A model generated the notes under the pieces. It did no database searches. It was not told where the DNA came from and saw only the letters and a program-made list of their open reading frames with translations. A stretch of DNA of 64,000 nucleotides from contig NZ_WWCT01000011.1 of NCBI RefSeq assembly GCF_009857605.1, positions 122,574-186,573 on the forward strand, in the 5' to 3' direction. Positions 1-9,118 of this stretch are shown here, piece after piece. Position 1 is the stretch's first letter; each line of letters starts with the position of its first letter. The position numbers and the translations under genes were made by a program. This DNA comes from Duganella levis (GTDB lineage: Bacteria > Pseudomonadota > Gammaproteobacteria > Burkholderiales > Burkholderiaceae_D).

Positions 1-2468
1 ACTTCACTGCGCTGCCCGATGGCAGCATCCTGGCCGATCACCCGAATGGCGTGTACCGCAACACGCCCGGCAGCCACCAGTTCCACAAGGTGGCGGGTGG
101 CAAAGGCATCGAAATCCACACCTTGCTGCCCAACGGCGACGTGCTGCTGGTCAACCAGGCGCGCCAGTTCTCCCGCTATTCCGCGCTCACCGGCGCCAGC
201 GTGCCGTTGACGTTTCCGCCGGATGTACCGCCGCGCGATCCCTTCATCGACGCGCGTGGCGCGCTGTGGGTCAACAATGACGCCGGCCTGACCTTGCTGG
301 GGCCGGACATGCGGCCCCAGCAGACCTTTGCCGGCTTGAACAACCTGAGCGGCAAGCAAGTCTTCAACACGCTGGATGACCGCGAAGGCAATCTGTGGCT
401 GACCACCGAGAATGGCGTCGACCGCATCCGCGAATCGCGCCTGACCGCCGTGCAGCTGCCGGCGCGCATGTTCCGCTCCATGTCGGTCCAGCCCGATCCG
501 GACGGCACCGTCTGGATCAGCAATCACAAGACCGATGGCGATTACGAGGTGGCGACCTTCGGCCTGCGGCCGGACGGCAGCCGGATCGCCACGCCGCTCA
601 GCAACATGGCCGCCAGCATGCTGGCGCCGGACGGCAGCCTGTGGTTCGGCAACGGCCAGATCCTGTGGCACCGCGAGCATGGCGCATGGCGCCAATGGCC
701 GTTGCCGGCTAACCTGAAAGGCAGCGACGTGCAGTACATGGCGGTCGATCGCCGCGGGCGCATGTGGCTGTCGATGGTGCGCAACGGCGCCTATGTATTT
801 CGCGACGGTGAATGGCAGGCCGGCGGCGGCATTCCCGCGCTGACCAAGCTGACGCCGGTGTCGCTGCACGCCGATCCGCAGGGCCGCGTCTGGTTCGGCT
901 ATACCTCGAACCGGCTGGCGGTGCTGGACGGCGACTCTTTGCGCCAATATGGCGCTGCCGACGGCCTGGATGTGGGCAATGTGGCCGCCATCCTCACCTA
1001 TCGCGGCCAACTGCTGGTCGGCGGCGACCAGGGCGTGGCGGTGCTGGCCGGCCAGCGCTTTGTGCCGCTGCACGATGCCGACGGCCAGCCGCTGCGCGGC
1101 GCCTCGGCCATGGTCGTCACCCGGCGCGGCGAGCTTTGGCTGAACGGTATTGACGGCCTGACCCGGGTCGCTGCAGCCGACCTGGATGCCGGCCTGGCCA
1201 GCCGCAGGCTACGGGTCGACCGCTTCGATTATCTGGATGGCTACAAGGGCCAGCCGTCGCAGGTGCGGCCGCTGGCGGTGCTCAGCGAGGCCATCGACGG
1301 CCGCATCTGGTACGCCACCTCGGCCAGCGTCGGCTGGATCGATCCCGCCAATATTGCGCGCAACTCGCAGGCGCCGACGGCGCAGGTGACGACGCTGCGC
1401 ACCGACCAGCGCCAGTACGACGCCCGCGCTGATCTGCTGCTGCCGCCCTACTCCAGCAATCTGGAACTGGAGTTTACCGCCGCCATTCTCAGCATCCCGG
1501 AGCGGGTGCGGTTCCGCTACCGGCTGCTCGGCCAGGAGCAGGCATGGCGCGACGCCGGCGCCCGTCGAGCCGCCTTCTATACCAATCTGGGACCGGGGCA
1601 CTACCGCTTCGAAGTGCTGGCCGCGAATGAGGATGGGGTCTGGAGCGCGGCCCCGGCCACGCTGGAATTCCATATTGCGCCGGCCTTCGTGCAAACTATT
1701 TGGTTCAAGCTGCTGTGCGCCCTGCTGGTGCTGGCGCTGGCCGGCGGCCTGTACTGGTGGCGCATGGCGCTGGTGACGGCGCGCATCGGTGATCGCCTGC
1801 GCGAACGCTTGCGCGAGCGCGAACGCATCGCCCGTACCTTGCACGACCACTTCCTGCAAAGCGTGCAGGCGCTGATGATGCAGTTCGACCTGATCAAGCA
1901 CGGGCTGCCGTCCGAGCATGCATTGCAAGAGCGGATCGACGCCGCGCTGGAGACCGCCGATGACGTGCTCAGCGAGGGCCGCGAACAGGTGCTGGCGCTG
2001 CGTCTCAACCACGAGCTGACCGGCGACCTGGAGGCGGCGCTGTCCGGACTGGGGCACATCCTGGCGCCGCGCCACGGCGCGCGCTTCGTATTGACGGTGA
2101 CCGGTACGCCCAAGCCGCTGCGCGCGGCAGCGGCGGCCGAAGCGTATGCCATCGGCCGCGAGGCGCTGTTGAACGCCTTCCGCCACGCGCGCAGCCACGA
2201 GGTGACGGTCGAGCTGCGCCACGCGCGCACGCAGTTTTCGCTGTCGGTGCGCGACGGCGGGCGCGGCATGGCGGCCGAAGTGTTTGCGCGTGGCCATCGG
2301 CCCGGCCATTTCGGCCTGACCGGTATGCGCGAACGGGCGCAGGATGCTGGCGGCACGCTTGAGATCTGCAGCGAAGCCGGCCATGGCACCACCGTCACGC
2401 TGCGGCTGCCCGCGCGGCGCGCTTACGCCCGCAAGGCGGCCGATAAATTGGCTAGGACGCCAAGCTGA
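1..2468 (+). CDS. Two-component regulator propeller sensor histidine kinase (5' partial)
   Basis: The frame is open to the window edge (from base 3, with no upstream stop), so the true start lies outside. The visible protein begins with beta-propeller blades rich in G-x-L-W repeats, such as DGSLWFGN and EGNLWLTTEN, the periplasmic sensing part typical of hybrid propeller sensors. A Y_Y_Y domain follows (VRFRYRLLGQEQAWRDAG), then one membrane helix near base 1700 (WFKLLCALLVLALAGGLYWW). A HisKA_3 dimerisation domain comes next, with the phospho-accepting His in RTLHDHFLQSVQ, followed by a HATPase domain (GREALLNAFRHA, then GHFGLTGMRERA). HisKA_3 kinases normally pair with NarL-type regulators, so the regulator at 2966-3619 on the other strand is the likely partner (inference). 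Its 3' end overlaps the convergent SnoaL-like gene by 46 bases. The ligand is unknown. Confidence 0.9.
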   Translation, partial: FTALPDGSILADHPNGVYRNTPGSHQFHKVAGGKGIEIHTLLPNGDVLLVNQARQFSRYSALTGASVPLTFPPDVPPRDPFIDARGALWVNNDAGLTLLGPDMRPQQTFAGLNNLSGKQVFNTLDDREGNLWLTTENGVDRIRESRLTAVQLPARMFRSMSVQPDPDGTVWISNHKTDGDYEVATFGLRPDGSRIATPLSNMAASMLAPDGSLWFGNGQILWHREHGAWRQWPLPANLKGSDVQYMAVDRRGRMWLSMVRNGAYVFRDGEWQAGGGIPALTKLTPVSLHADPQGRVWFGYTSNRLAVLDGDSLRQYGAADGLDVGNVAAILTYRGQLLVGGDQGVAVLAGQRFVPLHDADGQPLRGASAMVVTRRGELWLNGIDGLTRVAAADLDAGLASRRLRVDRFDYLDGYKGQPSQVRPLAVLSEAIDGRIWYATSASVGWIDPANIARNSQAPTAQVTTLRTDQRQYDARADLLLPPYSSNLELEFTAAILSIPERVRFRYRLLGQEQAWRDAGARRAAFYTNLGPGHYRFEVLAANEDGVWSAAPATLEFHIAPAFVQTIWFKLLCALLVLALAGGLYWWRMALVTARIGDRLRERLRERERIARTLHDHFLQSVQALMMQFDLIKHGLPSEHALQERIDAALETADDVLSEGREQVLALRLNHELTGDLEAALSGLGHILAPRHGARFVLTVTGTPKPLRAAAAAEAYAIGREALLNAFRHARSHEVTVELRHARTQFSLSVRDGGRGMAAEVFARGHRPGHFGLTGMRERAQDAGGTLEICSEAGHGTTVTLRLPARRAYARKAADKLARTPS

Positions 2469-2863
2469 GCGAAGAGGATGGTGGCAGCGGTATAGCAGTC
2501 GAACGACAGCACCTTGCCGTCTTTCAGGCGGAACACGTCGCAGCACGGCGTGTGGATAGTCTGCCCGGTCGGCTCGATGGTACCCGCTGGCAGCACGAGC
2601 GGACCCTTGTGGGTACCGTTCAGCGACAGCTGCACCACCACCACGTCGCCCATCACGATCAATTCTTCCAGCGCGCGGTGCATGTCGGGGAAAGCGGTGG
2701 CGTAGATGTCGACGGTCTTGCCGATGGCGGCGCCGACATATTTCTGGCCAGCCGAGATGTCGGCGAAATAGCCGTCCGGCGCAAACAGCTCGACGAAGCC
2801 GGCGCTGTCCTGCACTTCGGCCCGGCGGTACAGTTCGCGGATGATTTGTTCGTTGTCGGTCAT
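2423..2863 (-). CDS. SnoaL-like / NTF2-fold protein
   Basis: This 146-residue protein has the size and pattern of SnoaL/ketosteroid-isomerase-like NTF2-fold proteins. It has an N-terminal helix (MTDNEQIIRELYRRAEV), an F-x-PDGYF segment, and the C-terminal strand run ending DVFRLKDGKVLSFDCY. Such proteins are small cone-shaped barrels that may be polyketide cyclases, isomerases or simple ligand binders. No catalytic residue set can be assigned here. It lies about 100 bases downstream of the response regulator on the same strand and may be co-transcribed with it. Its last 46 bases are antisense to the end of the sensor kinase gene. Confidence 0.8.
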   Translation of the reverse strand: MTDNEQIIRELYRRAEVQDSAGFVELFAPDGYFADISAGQKYVGAAIGKTVDIYATAFPDMHRALEELIVMGDVVVVQLSLNGTHKGPLVLPAGTIEPTGQTIHTPCCDVFRLKDGKVLSFDCYTAATILFAQLGVLANLSAALRA

Positions 2864-2965
2864 GGCACTTCCTCAGGGGATGGATAACGTGAGGAAGTTT
2901 GTGCCGCTGGCGCTGGGCTGTCATCGGGCGAATGGCGCATCACCATCCACCCCCATGCATAAACG

Positions 2966-3619
2966 TCAGAGATCGATATAGCCGCGCTGGGCCGCCAGCG
3001 TGACGGCGTGGGCGCGGTCGGCGGCGCCGAGTTTCATCAGCAGGGTGCTCATGTGCGCCTTGACGGTGGCTTCGCTGATGGTCAGCGCCGAGGCGATTTC
3101 GCGGTTGGAGTTGCCGGACGACGCCAGCCGCAGCACGTCCAGCTCGCGCGCCGATGGCCCGCTGCCGGTGTACTGCGACGAAATCGACTGGCGCAACGCC
3201 GGCGGCAGCACATGCCAGCCTTCATGGACTTCGCGCACGGTGGCCGCCAGCTCGGCGCCCGGCACGTTTTTCATCAGGTAGCTTTGCGCGCCGGCCTTCA
3301 GCGCGGCGGCGATGCGGGCGTCGCCGCAGTAGGTGGTCAGCACGATCAGGCGTGCATCCGGATGCCTGGCGCGGATCAGACGGATCGCTTCCAGCCCGTC
3401 CATGCGCGGCATTTGCAGGTCGATCAGCGCCACGTCCGGCCGCGCGCGGTCGTACTCGTCGACGGCTTCCTCGCCATCGGCCGCTTCGGCCACGATCTCG
3501 ACCGGGGCGTGCGCGGCCAGCGTGGCGCCGATGCCGGCGCGCATCATCGGATGGTCGTCTGCGAGCAGGACGCGGATCGCCGAGCGATCACGCGTTCCCA
3601 AGGTCATATGCTGTGCCAC
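2966..3619 (-). CDS. NarL/FixJ-family response regulator
   Basis: A 217-residue two-domain regulator. The receiver domain (about 15-130) has the acidic pair D21/D22, the phospho-acceptor Asp near 67 (VALIDLQMPRMDG) and the conserved Lys in SYLMKNVPG. The C-terminal LuxR-type helix-turn-helix (about 150-217) has the NREIASALTISEATVKAHM pattern. The receiver start is intact. Met5 is an alternative start. The propeller-type HisKA_3 kinase at the left edge, transcribed toward it, is the natural cognate kinase, although the genes are on opposite strands. Targets are unknown; the SnoaL-like gene immediately downstream is a candidate. Confidence 0.9.
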   Translation of the reverse strand: MAQHMTLGTRDRSAIRVLLADDHPMMRAGIGATLAAHAPVEIVAEAADGEEAVDEYDRARPDVALIDLQMPRMDGLEAIRLIRARHPDARLIVLTTYCGDARIAAALKAGAQSYLMKNVPGAELAATVREVHEGWHVLPPALRQSISSQYTGSGPSARELDVLRLASSGNSNREIASALTISEATVKAHMSTLLMKLGAADRAHAVTLAAQRGYIDL

Positions 3620-3794
3620 GAAGGGCTCCTGTAGTTGGCGGCCAGTCGATTGTAACGTGCCGGCCCCAGCCGGAAACCTGCCAGATTGCAGGGGCGGCGA
3701 TTATCCGCGCCGGTGGATAGTGCTGCTACTTCATGCCGATCTCAAAGTCGCCACGCCCGCCTAGACTGGTTTCTCATTCAAGTCAGGAGAAAAC
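3620..3794. promoter_or_regulatory. Divergent intergenic region
   Basis: This 175-base gap separates the response regulator (minus strand) from the secreted hydrolase (plus strand), so both promoters must lie here. AGGAG at about 3785-3789 is a good Shine-Dalgarno site for the ATG at 3795. No convincing -35/-10 pair or palindrome was identified by eye. Confidence 0.4.
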
Positions 3795-4784
3795 ATGGTC
3801 ACATTCAAACAACTGGCCGGCGCGGCGGCGCTGCTGGCTTCACTGTGCGTGCCGGCCGTAGCGGCGCAGCCCGCCGTACCGGCAGCCCAGGTCAGCGACG
3901 CCGCGCTGGTGCGCAAGCTGCCGGGATTCCGCAACGGCAAGGCGCTGGCCAACGGCGTCAAGCTGCATTACGTGATCGGCGGCCAGGGACCGGCGCTGGT
4001 GCTGCTGCCGGGCTGGCCGGAAACCTGGTGGGAATGGCACAAGCTGATGCCGGCGCTGGCGCAGCACCACACCGTGATCGCGGTCGATCTGCGCGGCATG
4101 GGTGGTTCCGACAAGTCGGCCGGCGGCTACGATAAAAAGACACTGGCGGCCGATATCCACGCGCTGGTGCAGCAACTGGGCTACCAGCAAGTCGACATCG
4201 TCGGCCACGACATCGGCTCGATGGTGGCCTTCAGCTTTGCCGCCAATTATCCACAGGCCACGCGCCGGCTGGTGATGGTGGACGTGGCGCATCCGGACGC
4301 CGCGCTGGCCAAGTGGCCGCTGCTGCCCGAGGCCGGCACCTTCAGCGACAAGCTGGACGAAAACCACCCCTACGTCTGGTGGTTCGCCTTCCATCAGGTG
4401 AAGGGGCTGCCGGAAGACCTGCTGGCCGATGGACGCATCGGCCTGGAGCAGGCCTGGATGTTCCGCTACCTGATGCAGGACGAGCACAAGCTCGATGCGC
4501 TGGACCGCGCCGTCTACCGCCACGCCTACAACAGCCGCGACGCCATCCGCGCCGGCGATGCCTGGTATCAGGCCTTCCCGCAGGACATTCTTGACGATGG
4601 CGCCTACGCACCGCTGGCGATGCCGGTGCTGGCGGTCGGCGGTCCTGGCTACGGCTGGCTGAAAAGCACGCTGGCCACCAAGAGCAGCAACCATCGCGTG
4701 GTGAAGATCGCCGACAGCGGCCACTTCATCCCCGAGGAACAGCCGCAGCAGCTGCTGAACCACCTCAGCGAATTCCTGGACTGA
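3795..4784 (+). CDS. Secreted alpha/beta hydrolase, epoxide hydrolase/dehalogenase-like
   Basis: 329 residues with a cleavable signal peptide (about 1-24, ending AVAA), so it is probably periplasmic or secreted. It has the alpha/beta-hydrolase core. The oxyanion segment is LPGWPETWWEW at about 71-81. The nucleophile elbow is VGHDIGS, with Asp139 rather than Ser as nucleophile. The C-terminal catalytic His is near 310 (DSGHFIPEEQP). An Asp nucleophile is typical of epoxide hydrolases, haloalkane dehalogenases and fluoroacetate dehalogenases; the W-E after the oxyanion motif fits the epoxide hydrolase/dehalogenase branch. The substrate cannot be chosen from sequence. It is convergent with the LysR gene and overlaps it by 20 bases. 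Two further Asp-nucleophile hydrolases lie 2-3 kb downstream. Confidence 0.85.
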   Translation: MVTFKQLAGAAALLASLCVPAVAAQPAVPAAQVSDAALVRKLPGFRNGKALANGVKLHYVIGGQGPALVLLPGWPETWWEWHKLMPALAQHHTVIAVDLRGMGGSDKSAGGYDKKTLAADIHALVQQLGYQQVDIVGHDIGSMVAFSFAANYPQATRRLVMVDVAHPDAALAKWPLLPEAGTFSDKLDENHPYVWWFAFHQVKGLPEDLLADGRIGLEQAWMFRYLMQDEHKLDALDRAVYRHAYNSRDAIRAGDAWYQAFPQDILDDGAYAPLAMPVLAVGGPGYGWLKSTLATKSSNHRVVKIADSGHFIPEEQPQQLLNHLSEFLD

Positions 4785-5688
4785 CGCGCGCGTCCACCGC
4801 CGAAAACACCTGCACCGCCCAGTCGACAAACACCCGCACCTTGGCGTTCAGGTGGCGGTTGGGTGGGTACATGATGTGCAGCGGATGGCGCGGCGGCTGC
4901 CACTCGCCCAGTACCTGCACCATCTCGCCGTTGGCCACCAGGTCGCGCACAAACCAGGCAAAGGTCTGGCCGATGCCCAGCCCCGCCGTCAGCGCGCTCA
5001 GGTGGGCGGTGCTTTCGTTGACCGCCACCGCCGCATGGGCGTTGATTTCGATGTTCTCCTCGCCGCGCACAAAGCGCAGCGGATGCGCCTTGCCGGTCAG
5101 CGAGGAAAAATACGCCACCACCCGGTGCTGGGTTTCCAGTTCGCGCGGATGGGCTGGCCCGCCATGCTGCGCCAGGTAAGACGCGTGGCAGCAGGTGATG
5201 AACTCCATCTCGCACAGCTTGCGCGCGATCAGCGTGGTGTCGGCCAGCGGGCCGCCGCGGATCACGCAATCGATGCCCTCGCTCACCAGGTCGCTGGGAC
5301 GGTCGCTGACGCCCAGGCGCAACTCGATATCCGGATACGCTTCCTGGAACTGCGGCAGCGCCGGCAGCAGGATCTGGTTGGCCAGAATCGAGCCGATGTC
5401 CACCCGCAAGCGACCGCGCGGCTGGGCTCGCGTTTGCCGGGCGGCTGCGTCCATTTCTTCCAGATCGATAATCAGCCGCCGCGCGCGTTCGTAGTATTGC
5501 GCGCCTTCCGGCGTGACCGTGATCGAGCGCGTGGTGCGGTGGATCAGCTTGGTGCCCAGGTGCTCTTCCAGATCCTGGATCAGCTTGCTGGCGGTGGAGC
5601 GCGGTAGCGCCAACTGGTCGGCGGCGCGACCGAAGGTGCCGGCTTCGGCAATGCGGACAAACATGCGTAAGGCTAACAAATGATCCAT
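4765..5688 (-). CDS. LysR-family transcriptional regulator
   Basis: The protein read from ATG at 5688 is 307 residues (MDHLLALRMFVRIAEAGTFG), the normal LysR size. A winged helix-turn-helix occupies about 1-60 (AADQLALPRSTASKLIQDLE), followed by an effector-binding domain. The frame stays open far upstream to 8568, but that region is antisense to the hydrolase genes and is not part of this gene. It is divergent from the SDR-epoxide hydrolase operon, and an 18-base palindrome lies between them at 5725-5742. It therefore most likely controls that operon and itself (inference). Its end overlaps the hydrolase upstream of it, tail to tail. Confidence 0.9.
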   Translation of the reverse strand: MDHLLALRMFVRIAEAGTFGRAADQLALPRSTASKLIQDLEEHLGTKLIHRTTRSITVTPEGAQYYERARRLIIDLEEMDAAARQTRAQPRGRLRVDIGSILANQILLPALPQFQEAYPDIELRLGVSDRPSDLVSEGIDCVIRGGPLADTTLIARKLCEMEFITCCHASYLAQHGGPAHPRELETQHRVVAYFSSLTGKAHPLRFVRGEENIEINAHAAVAVNESTAHLSALTAGLGIGQTFAWFVRDLVANGEMVQVLGEWQPPRHPLHIMYPPNRHLNAKVRVFVDWAVQVFSAVDARVSPGIR

Positions 5689-5724
5689 AAGGCTCCCGTT
5701 TTGCCTTGATTGTACATCTGGATG

Positions 5725-5742
5725 GATAGTGATTCCACTATC
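5725..5742. promoter_or_regulatory. Putative LysR operator palindrome
   Basis: GATAGTG-ATTC-CACTATC is a perfect palindrome with 7-base arms and contains a T-N11-A core, the usual LysR-type recognition pattern. It lies between the LysR gene start (5688, minus) and the SDR operon (5812, plus), centred about 50 bases before the predicted start of transcription of the latter. Confidence 0.6.
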
Positions 5743-5748
5743 GGCCAA

Positions 5749-5777
5749 TTTACACAGAACGGTGGACAAAATACACT
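5749..5777 (+). promoter_or_regulatory. Putative sigma-70 promoter of the SDR/epoxide hydrolase operon
   Basis: TTTACA (5749-5754) and TACACT (5772-5777) are separated by 17 bases, a good -35/-10 arrangement about 35 bases before the SDR ATG. The two hexamers sit inside a direct repeat, TACACAGAAC and TACACTGAAC, spaced 21 bases (two helical turns). Confidence 0.5.
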
Positions 5778-5811
5778 GAACTTCATCAACTAACCCAACA
5801 AGGAGTTCATC

Positions 5812-6561
5812 ATGAGCAAGCTTCAAGGCAAAGTAGCAGTGGTTACCGGTGGCACCAGCGGCATTGGCCTGGCCACCGCCAAATTGTTCGCCGCCGAAGG
5901 TGCGCGCGTGTTCATTACCGGTCGCCGCCAGGCGGAACTGGATGCGGCCGCTGCCGCGATTCCGAACGCCACCGGCATCCAGGCCGACTCGTCCAATGCC
6001 GCCGACCTGAAGCGCCTGTTCGACACCATCAAGGACAAAGCCGGCCACATCGACGTGCTGTACGTCAACGCCGGCGGCGGCTCGATGGCGCCACTGGGTG
6101 CGATCACCGAAGAACACATCGCCGACGCCTTCGACCGCAACGTCAAAGGCCTGATCTTCACCGTGCAGAACGCGCTGCCGCTGCTGGGCAAGGGCGCTTC
6201 CGTGGTGCTGACCAGCTCGACCGCCGGCGTGGTCGGCACCCCGGCCTTCAGCGTCTACAGCGCCAGCAAGGCCGCCGTGCGCAACCTGGCGCGCAGCTGG
6301 ATTCTCGACCTGAAAGACCGCGCGATCCGCATCAACGTAGTCAGTCCTGGTCCGATCCGCACGCCGGGTCTGGTGGAACTGGCCGGTCCGGACGCCGCCA
6401 ACCAGCAAGGTCTGCTGGACATGCTGGCCGCGCAAGTGCCGCTGGGCCGCGTCGGTGAGCCGGAAGAGATCGCCAAAGCGGTGCTGTTCCTGGCCTCGGA
6501 CGACGCCAGCTTCGTCAACGGCGCCGAGCTGTTTGTCGACGGCGGCCTGGCGCAGGTATAA
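5812..6561 (+). CDS. SDR-family oxidoreductase
   Basis: 249 residues, the classic length for a short-chain dehydrogenase/reductase. The NAD(P)-binding motif TGGTSGIG is at 12-19, NAG at 86-88, catalytic Asn near 110, Ser near 135, and Tyr149-x3-Lys153 (YSASK). The ITGRRQ segment after beta-2 suggests NADP preference. The C-terminus [12 protein letters not shown] is typical of the family. It is the first gene of an operon with two epoxide hydrolases (3- and 15-base gaps) and a quinone-oxidoreductase-like gene. The substrate is unknown. Confidence 0.92.
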   Translation: MSKLQGKVAVVTGGTSGIGLATAKLFAAEGARVFITGRRQAELDAAAAAIPNATGIQADSSNAADLKRLFDTIKDKAGHIDVLYVNAGGGSMAPLGAITEEHIADAFDRNVKGLIFTVQNALPLLGKGASVVLTSSTAGVVGTPAFSVYSASKAAVRNLARSWILDLKDRAIRINVVSPGPIRTPGLVELAGPDAANQQGLLDMLAAQVPLGRVGEPEEIAKAVLFLASDDASFVNGAELFVDGGLAQV

Positions 6562-6564
6562 GCC

Positions 6565-7860
6565 ATGGACCAGTTCCCGATTCCGGATCTCTCGCGCCGC
6601 TCGGCACTGCGCGGCCTGGCTGCCGCAGCTGCCGCCAGTGGCGTCGCCAGCCTGCTGCCGGCTGATGCTGGCGCTGCCAGTGTCGACGTCAGCAAGATCG
6701 CCTTCGAGCGCGCTGCCGCGCGCGCCGGCGTCAAGCCGTTCAAGGTAGCGGTGCCGCAGGCCGCGCTGGACGACCTCAAGCTGCGCCTGTCGATGGCGCG
6801 CTGGCCCGATCCGGAAACGGTGACGGACTGGTCGCAAGGCCTGCCCTTGCAGCGCCTGCAATCGCTGGTGGACTACTGGCAGCACAGCTACAACTGGCGG
6901 CGCGCAGAAGCCAGCCTGAACGCGCTGCCGCAGTTCACCACCAATATCGACGGCCTGGACATCCATTTCCTGCACGTCCGCTCCAAGCACGCCAACGCGC
7001 TGCCGCTGCTGCTGACGCACGGCTGGCCCGGCTCGATCTTCGAATTCCTCAAAGTGATCGGCCCGCTGGTCGACCCGACCGCGCACGGCGGCAAGGCCGA
7101 GGATGCCTTCCACGTGGTGATTCCGTCGCTGCCCGGCTTCGGCTTCTCCGGCAAGCCGCAGGCGACCGGCTGGGGCCTGCCGCACATCGCCCGCGCCTGG
7201 AGCGTGTTGATGGGCCGTCTCGGTTACAGCAAGTGGGTGGCGCAAGGCGGCGACTGGGGCGCCGGCGTCACCACCTGGCTGGCCAGGCAGCACGCGGCCG
7301 GCTTGGCGGCGGTACATCTGAACTTGCCGATCCTGTTCCCGCCGCCGCTGGACGGCACGCCGGATGCGCAGGAGCAGGCGTCGATCGCGCAACTGGTGGC
7401 GTTTGACGGCGCCAAATCCGGCTACGCCAAGTTGCAGGGCACGCGGCCGCAAACCATCGGCTACGCGCTGGCCGATTCGCCGGTGGCGCAGGCGGCGTGG
7501 ATCTATGAAAAGCTGGGCACGTGGAGCGACAGCGGCAACGATCCGGAGTCGGTGCTGTCGCGCGATGAAATGCTCGACAACATCATGCTGTACTGGCTGA
7601 CCGACAGCGGCGCGTCGTCCGCGCGGCTGTATGCCGAAAGCTTCACCACCGATTTCTCGACCCAGAAGCTGGACTTGCCGGTGGCGGTCAGCGTCTTCCC
7701 CGGCGAGCTGTTCCGGCCGCCGCGCAAGTGGGGCGAGCGCGTGTACTCCAAGCTGTACTACTGGAACGAAGCGCTGCCGCGCGGCGGCCACTTTGCCGCC
7801 TTCGAGCAGCCGGCGCTGTTCACCACAGAACTGCGCCGCGCTTTCGCCACCATTCGTTGA
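6565..7860 (+). CDS. Epoxide hydrolase with N-terminal EHN domain, Tat-like signal
   Basis: 431 residues. It starts with an SRRSALRG twin-arginine-like motif and an Ala-rich hydrophobic stretch to about residue 37, suggesting export through Tat. The EHN domain (about 57-165, FKVAVPQAALDDLKLRL and RWPD) precedes the alpha/beta-hydrolase core. The oxyanion motif is HGWPGS at 152-157, nucleophile Asp230 in AQGGDWGAG, and catalytic His in GGHFAAFEQP near the C-terminus. These are hallmarks of microsomal-type (EPHX1-like) epoxide hydrolases, which convert epoxides to vicinal diols. It is collinear with the next gene at a constant 20-residue offset, showing tandem duplication. It begins 3 bases after the SDR stop. 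Confidence 0.9.
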   Translation: MDQFPIPDLSRRSALRGLAAAAAASGVASLLPADAGAASVDVSKIAFERAAARAGVKPFKVAVPQAALDDLKLRLSMARWPDPETVTDWSQGLPLQRLQSLVDYWQHSYNWRRAEASLNALPQFTTNIDGLDIHFLHVRSKHANALPLLLTHGWPGSIFEFLKVIGPLVDPTAHGGKAEDAFHVVIPSLPGFGFSGKPQATGWGLPHIARAWSVLMGRLGYSKWVAQGGDWGAGVTTWLARQHAAGLAAVHLNLPILFPPPLDGTPDAQEQASIAQLVAFDGAKSGYAKLQGTRPQTIGYALADSPVAQAAWIYEKLGTWSDSGNDPESVLSRDEMLDNIMLYWLTDSGASSARLYAESFTTDFSTQKLDLPVAVSVFPGELFRPPRKWGERVYSKLYYWNEALPRGGHFAAFEQPALFTTELRRAFATIR

Positions 7861-7875
7861 TCGCAGGAGAACACC

Positions 7876-9108
7876 ATGCAAGCATCCACTATTCAACCGG
7901 CGCGCCGCGCGCTGCTGACCGGCAAGCTGTCGGCCCTGCATCCGACCCAGGGACTGGCGCTGCCGCCGGCCACCGACGCTGTCACGCCGTTCCGTGTCGA
8001 AGTGCCGCAAGCACTGCTGGACGATTTGAAACAGCGGCTGGCGCTGACGCGCTGGCCCGATCGCGAAGCCGGCGCCGGCTGGTCGCAAGGCGTGCCGCTC
8101 AAGCGCATGCAGGACGTGGCGCACTACTGGCAGCACACGTACGACTGGCGCCGCGCCGAAGCGCAGCTGAACGCCTTCCCGCAATTCCGCACCGAGATCG
8201 ACGGCCTCGGGATTCACTTCCTGCATGTGCGCTCGAAGCATGAGAACGCTCTGCCGATCATCCTGACCCACGGCTGGCCGGGCTCGGTATTTGAATTCCT
8301 CAAGGTGATCGGCCCGCTGGTCGATCCGACCGCGCACGGCGGCAAGGCGGAAGACGCCTTCCACGTGGTGGTGCCGTCGCTGCCCGGTTTCGGCTTCTCC
8401 GACAAGCCGCGCGAAAAAGGCTGGAACGTGGTGCGCATCGCCAAGGCCTGGGGCGCGCTGATGGCGCGGCTCGGCTACCAGCGCTGGGTGGCGCAAGGCG
8501 GCGACTGGGGCGCCGGCGTAACCACCGCGCTGGGCCACGTCAAGCCGCAAGGACTGGCGGGCATCCACCTCAACTGGCAGTTCGTGTTCCCGGAAAAGAT
8601 GCCGGCCACGCTGTCATCGGAAGAGCAGCGCGCGGTGGATGGCGTCGGCCGTTTCCTCAGCGGCGAATACGGCTACTTCAACGAGCAGTCGACCATGCCG
8701 CAGACTGTCGGTGAAGTGCTGAGCTCGACGCCGGTGGGCCAGGCGGCCTGGATCTATGAGAAATTCCAGGCCTGGAGCGACAACGGCGGCGACGTCGAAC
8801 GTGTGTTGACGCGCGATGAGCTGCTGAACGATATTTCGCTGTACTGGCTGACCAATACGTCGGCTTCGTCGGCTCGCATCTACTGGGAAAATTCGCCGTC
8901 GAGTTTTTCCGGTGGACGGCTGGACTTGCCGGTGGCGGTCACGGTGTTCCCGAAAGAGATCTACCGCGCGCCGCGCTCGTGGGGCGAGGCGACTTATCCA
9001 CAGCTGATTTACTGGAACGAGGTCGATCGCGGCGGCCACTTTGCCGCCTTTGAACAGCCGGCGCTGTTTGCCGCCGAGCTGCGCGCCGCCTTCGCCAAAC
9101 TTCGCTGA
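7876..9108 (+). CDS. Epoxide hydrolase with N-terminal EHN domain (paralogue)
   Basis: 410 residues, closely similar to the preceding gene over the whole EHN and alpha/beta-hydrolase region. It shares HGWPGS at 132-137, nucleophile Asp210 in AQGGDWGAG, and the C-terminal GGHFAAFEQP histidine. The N-terminus differs: no clear Tat or Sec signal is visible, so it is probably cytoplasmic, although ARRALLTGKLSAL could be a degenerate Tat remnant. A good Shine-Dalgarno (CAGGAG) precedes the ATG by 6 bases. A recent tandem duplication with different localisation is the simplest reading (inference). Confidence 0.9.
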   Translation: MQASTIQPARRALLTGKLSALHPTQGLALPPATDAVTPFRVEVPQALLDDLKQRLALTRWPDREAGAGWSQGVPLKRMQDVAHYWQHTYDWRRAEAQLNAFPQFRTEIDGLGIHFLHVRSKHENALPIILTHGWPGSVFEFLKVIGPLVDPTAHGGKAEDAFHVVVPSLPGFGFSDKPREKGWNVVRIAKAWGALMARLGYQRWVAQGGDWGAGVTTALGHVKPQGLAGIHLNWQFVFPEKMPATLSSEEQRAVDGVGRFLSGEYGYFNEQSTMPQTVGEVLSSTPVGQAAWIYEKFQAWSDNGGDVERVLTRDELLNDISLYWLTNTSASSARIYWENSPSSFSGGRLDLPVAVTVFPKEIYRAPRSWGEATYPQLIYWNEVDRGGHFAAFEQPALFAAELRAAFAKLR

Positions 9109-9118
9109 GAGGACCGCC

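Noticed and set aside
1209..2924. Minus-strand frame of 571 residues across the kinase end
   Set aside because: Antisense to the kinase and in a different frame from the SnoaL-like gene; arginine/alanine-rich without domains.
4765..8568. Minus-strand open frame of 1267 residues
   Set aside because: Only the first 307 codons from 5688 make LysR; the rest is antisense to SDR and epoxide hydrolase genes, has no domain and reflects high GC.
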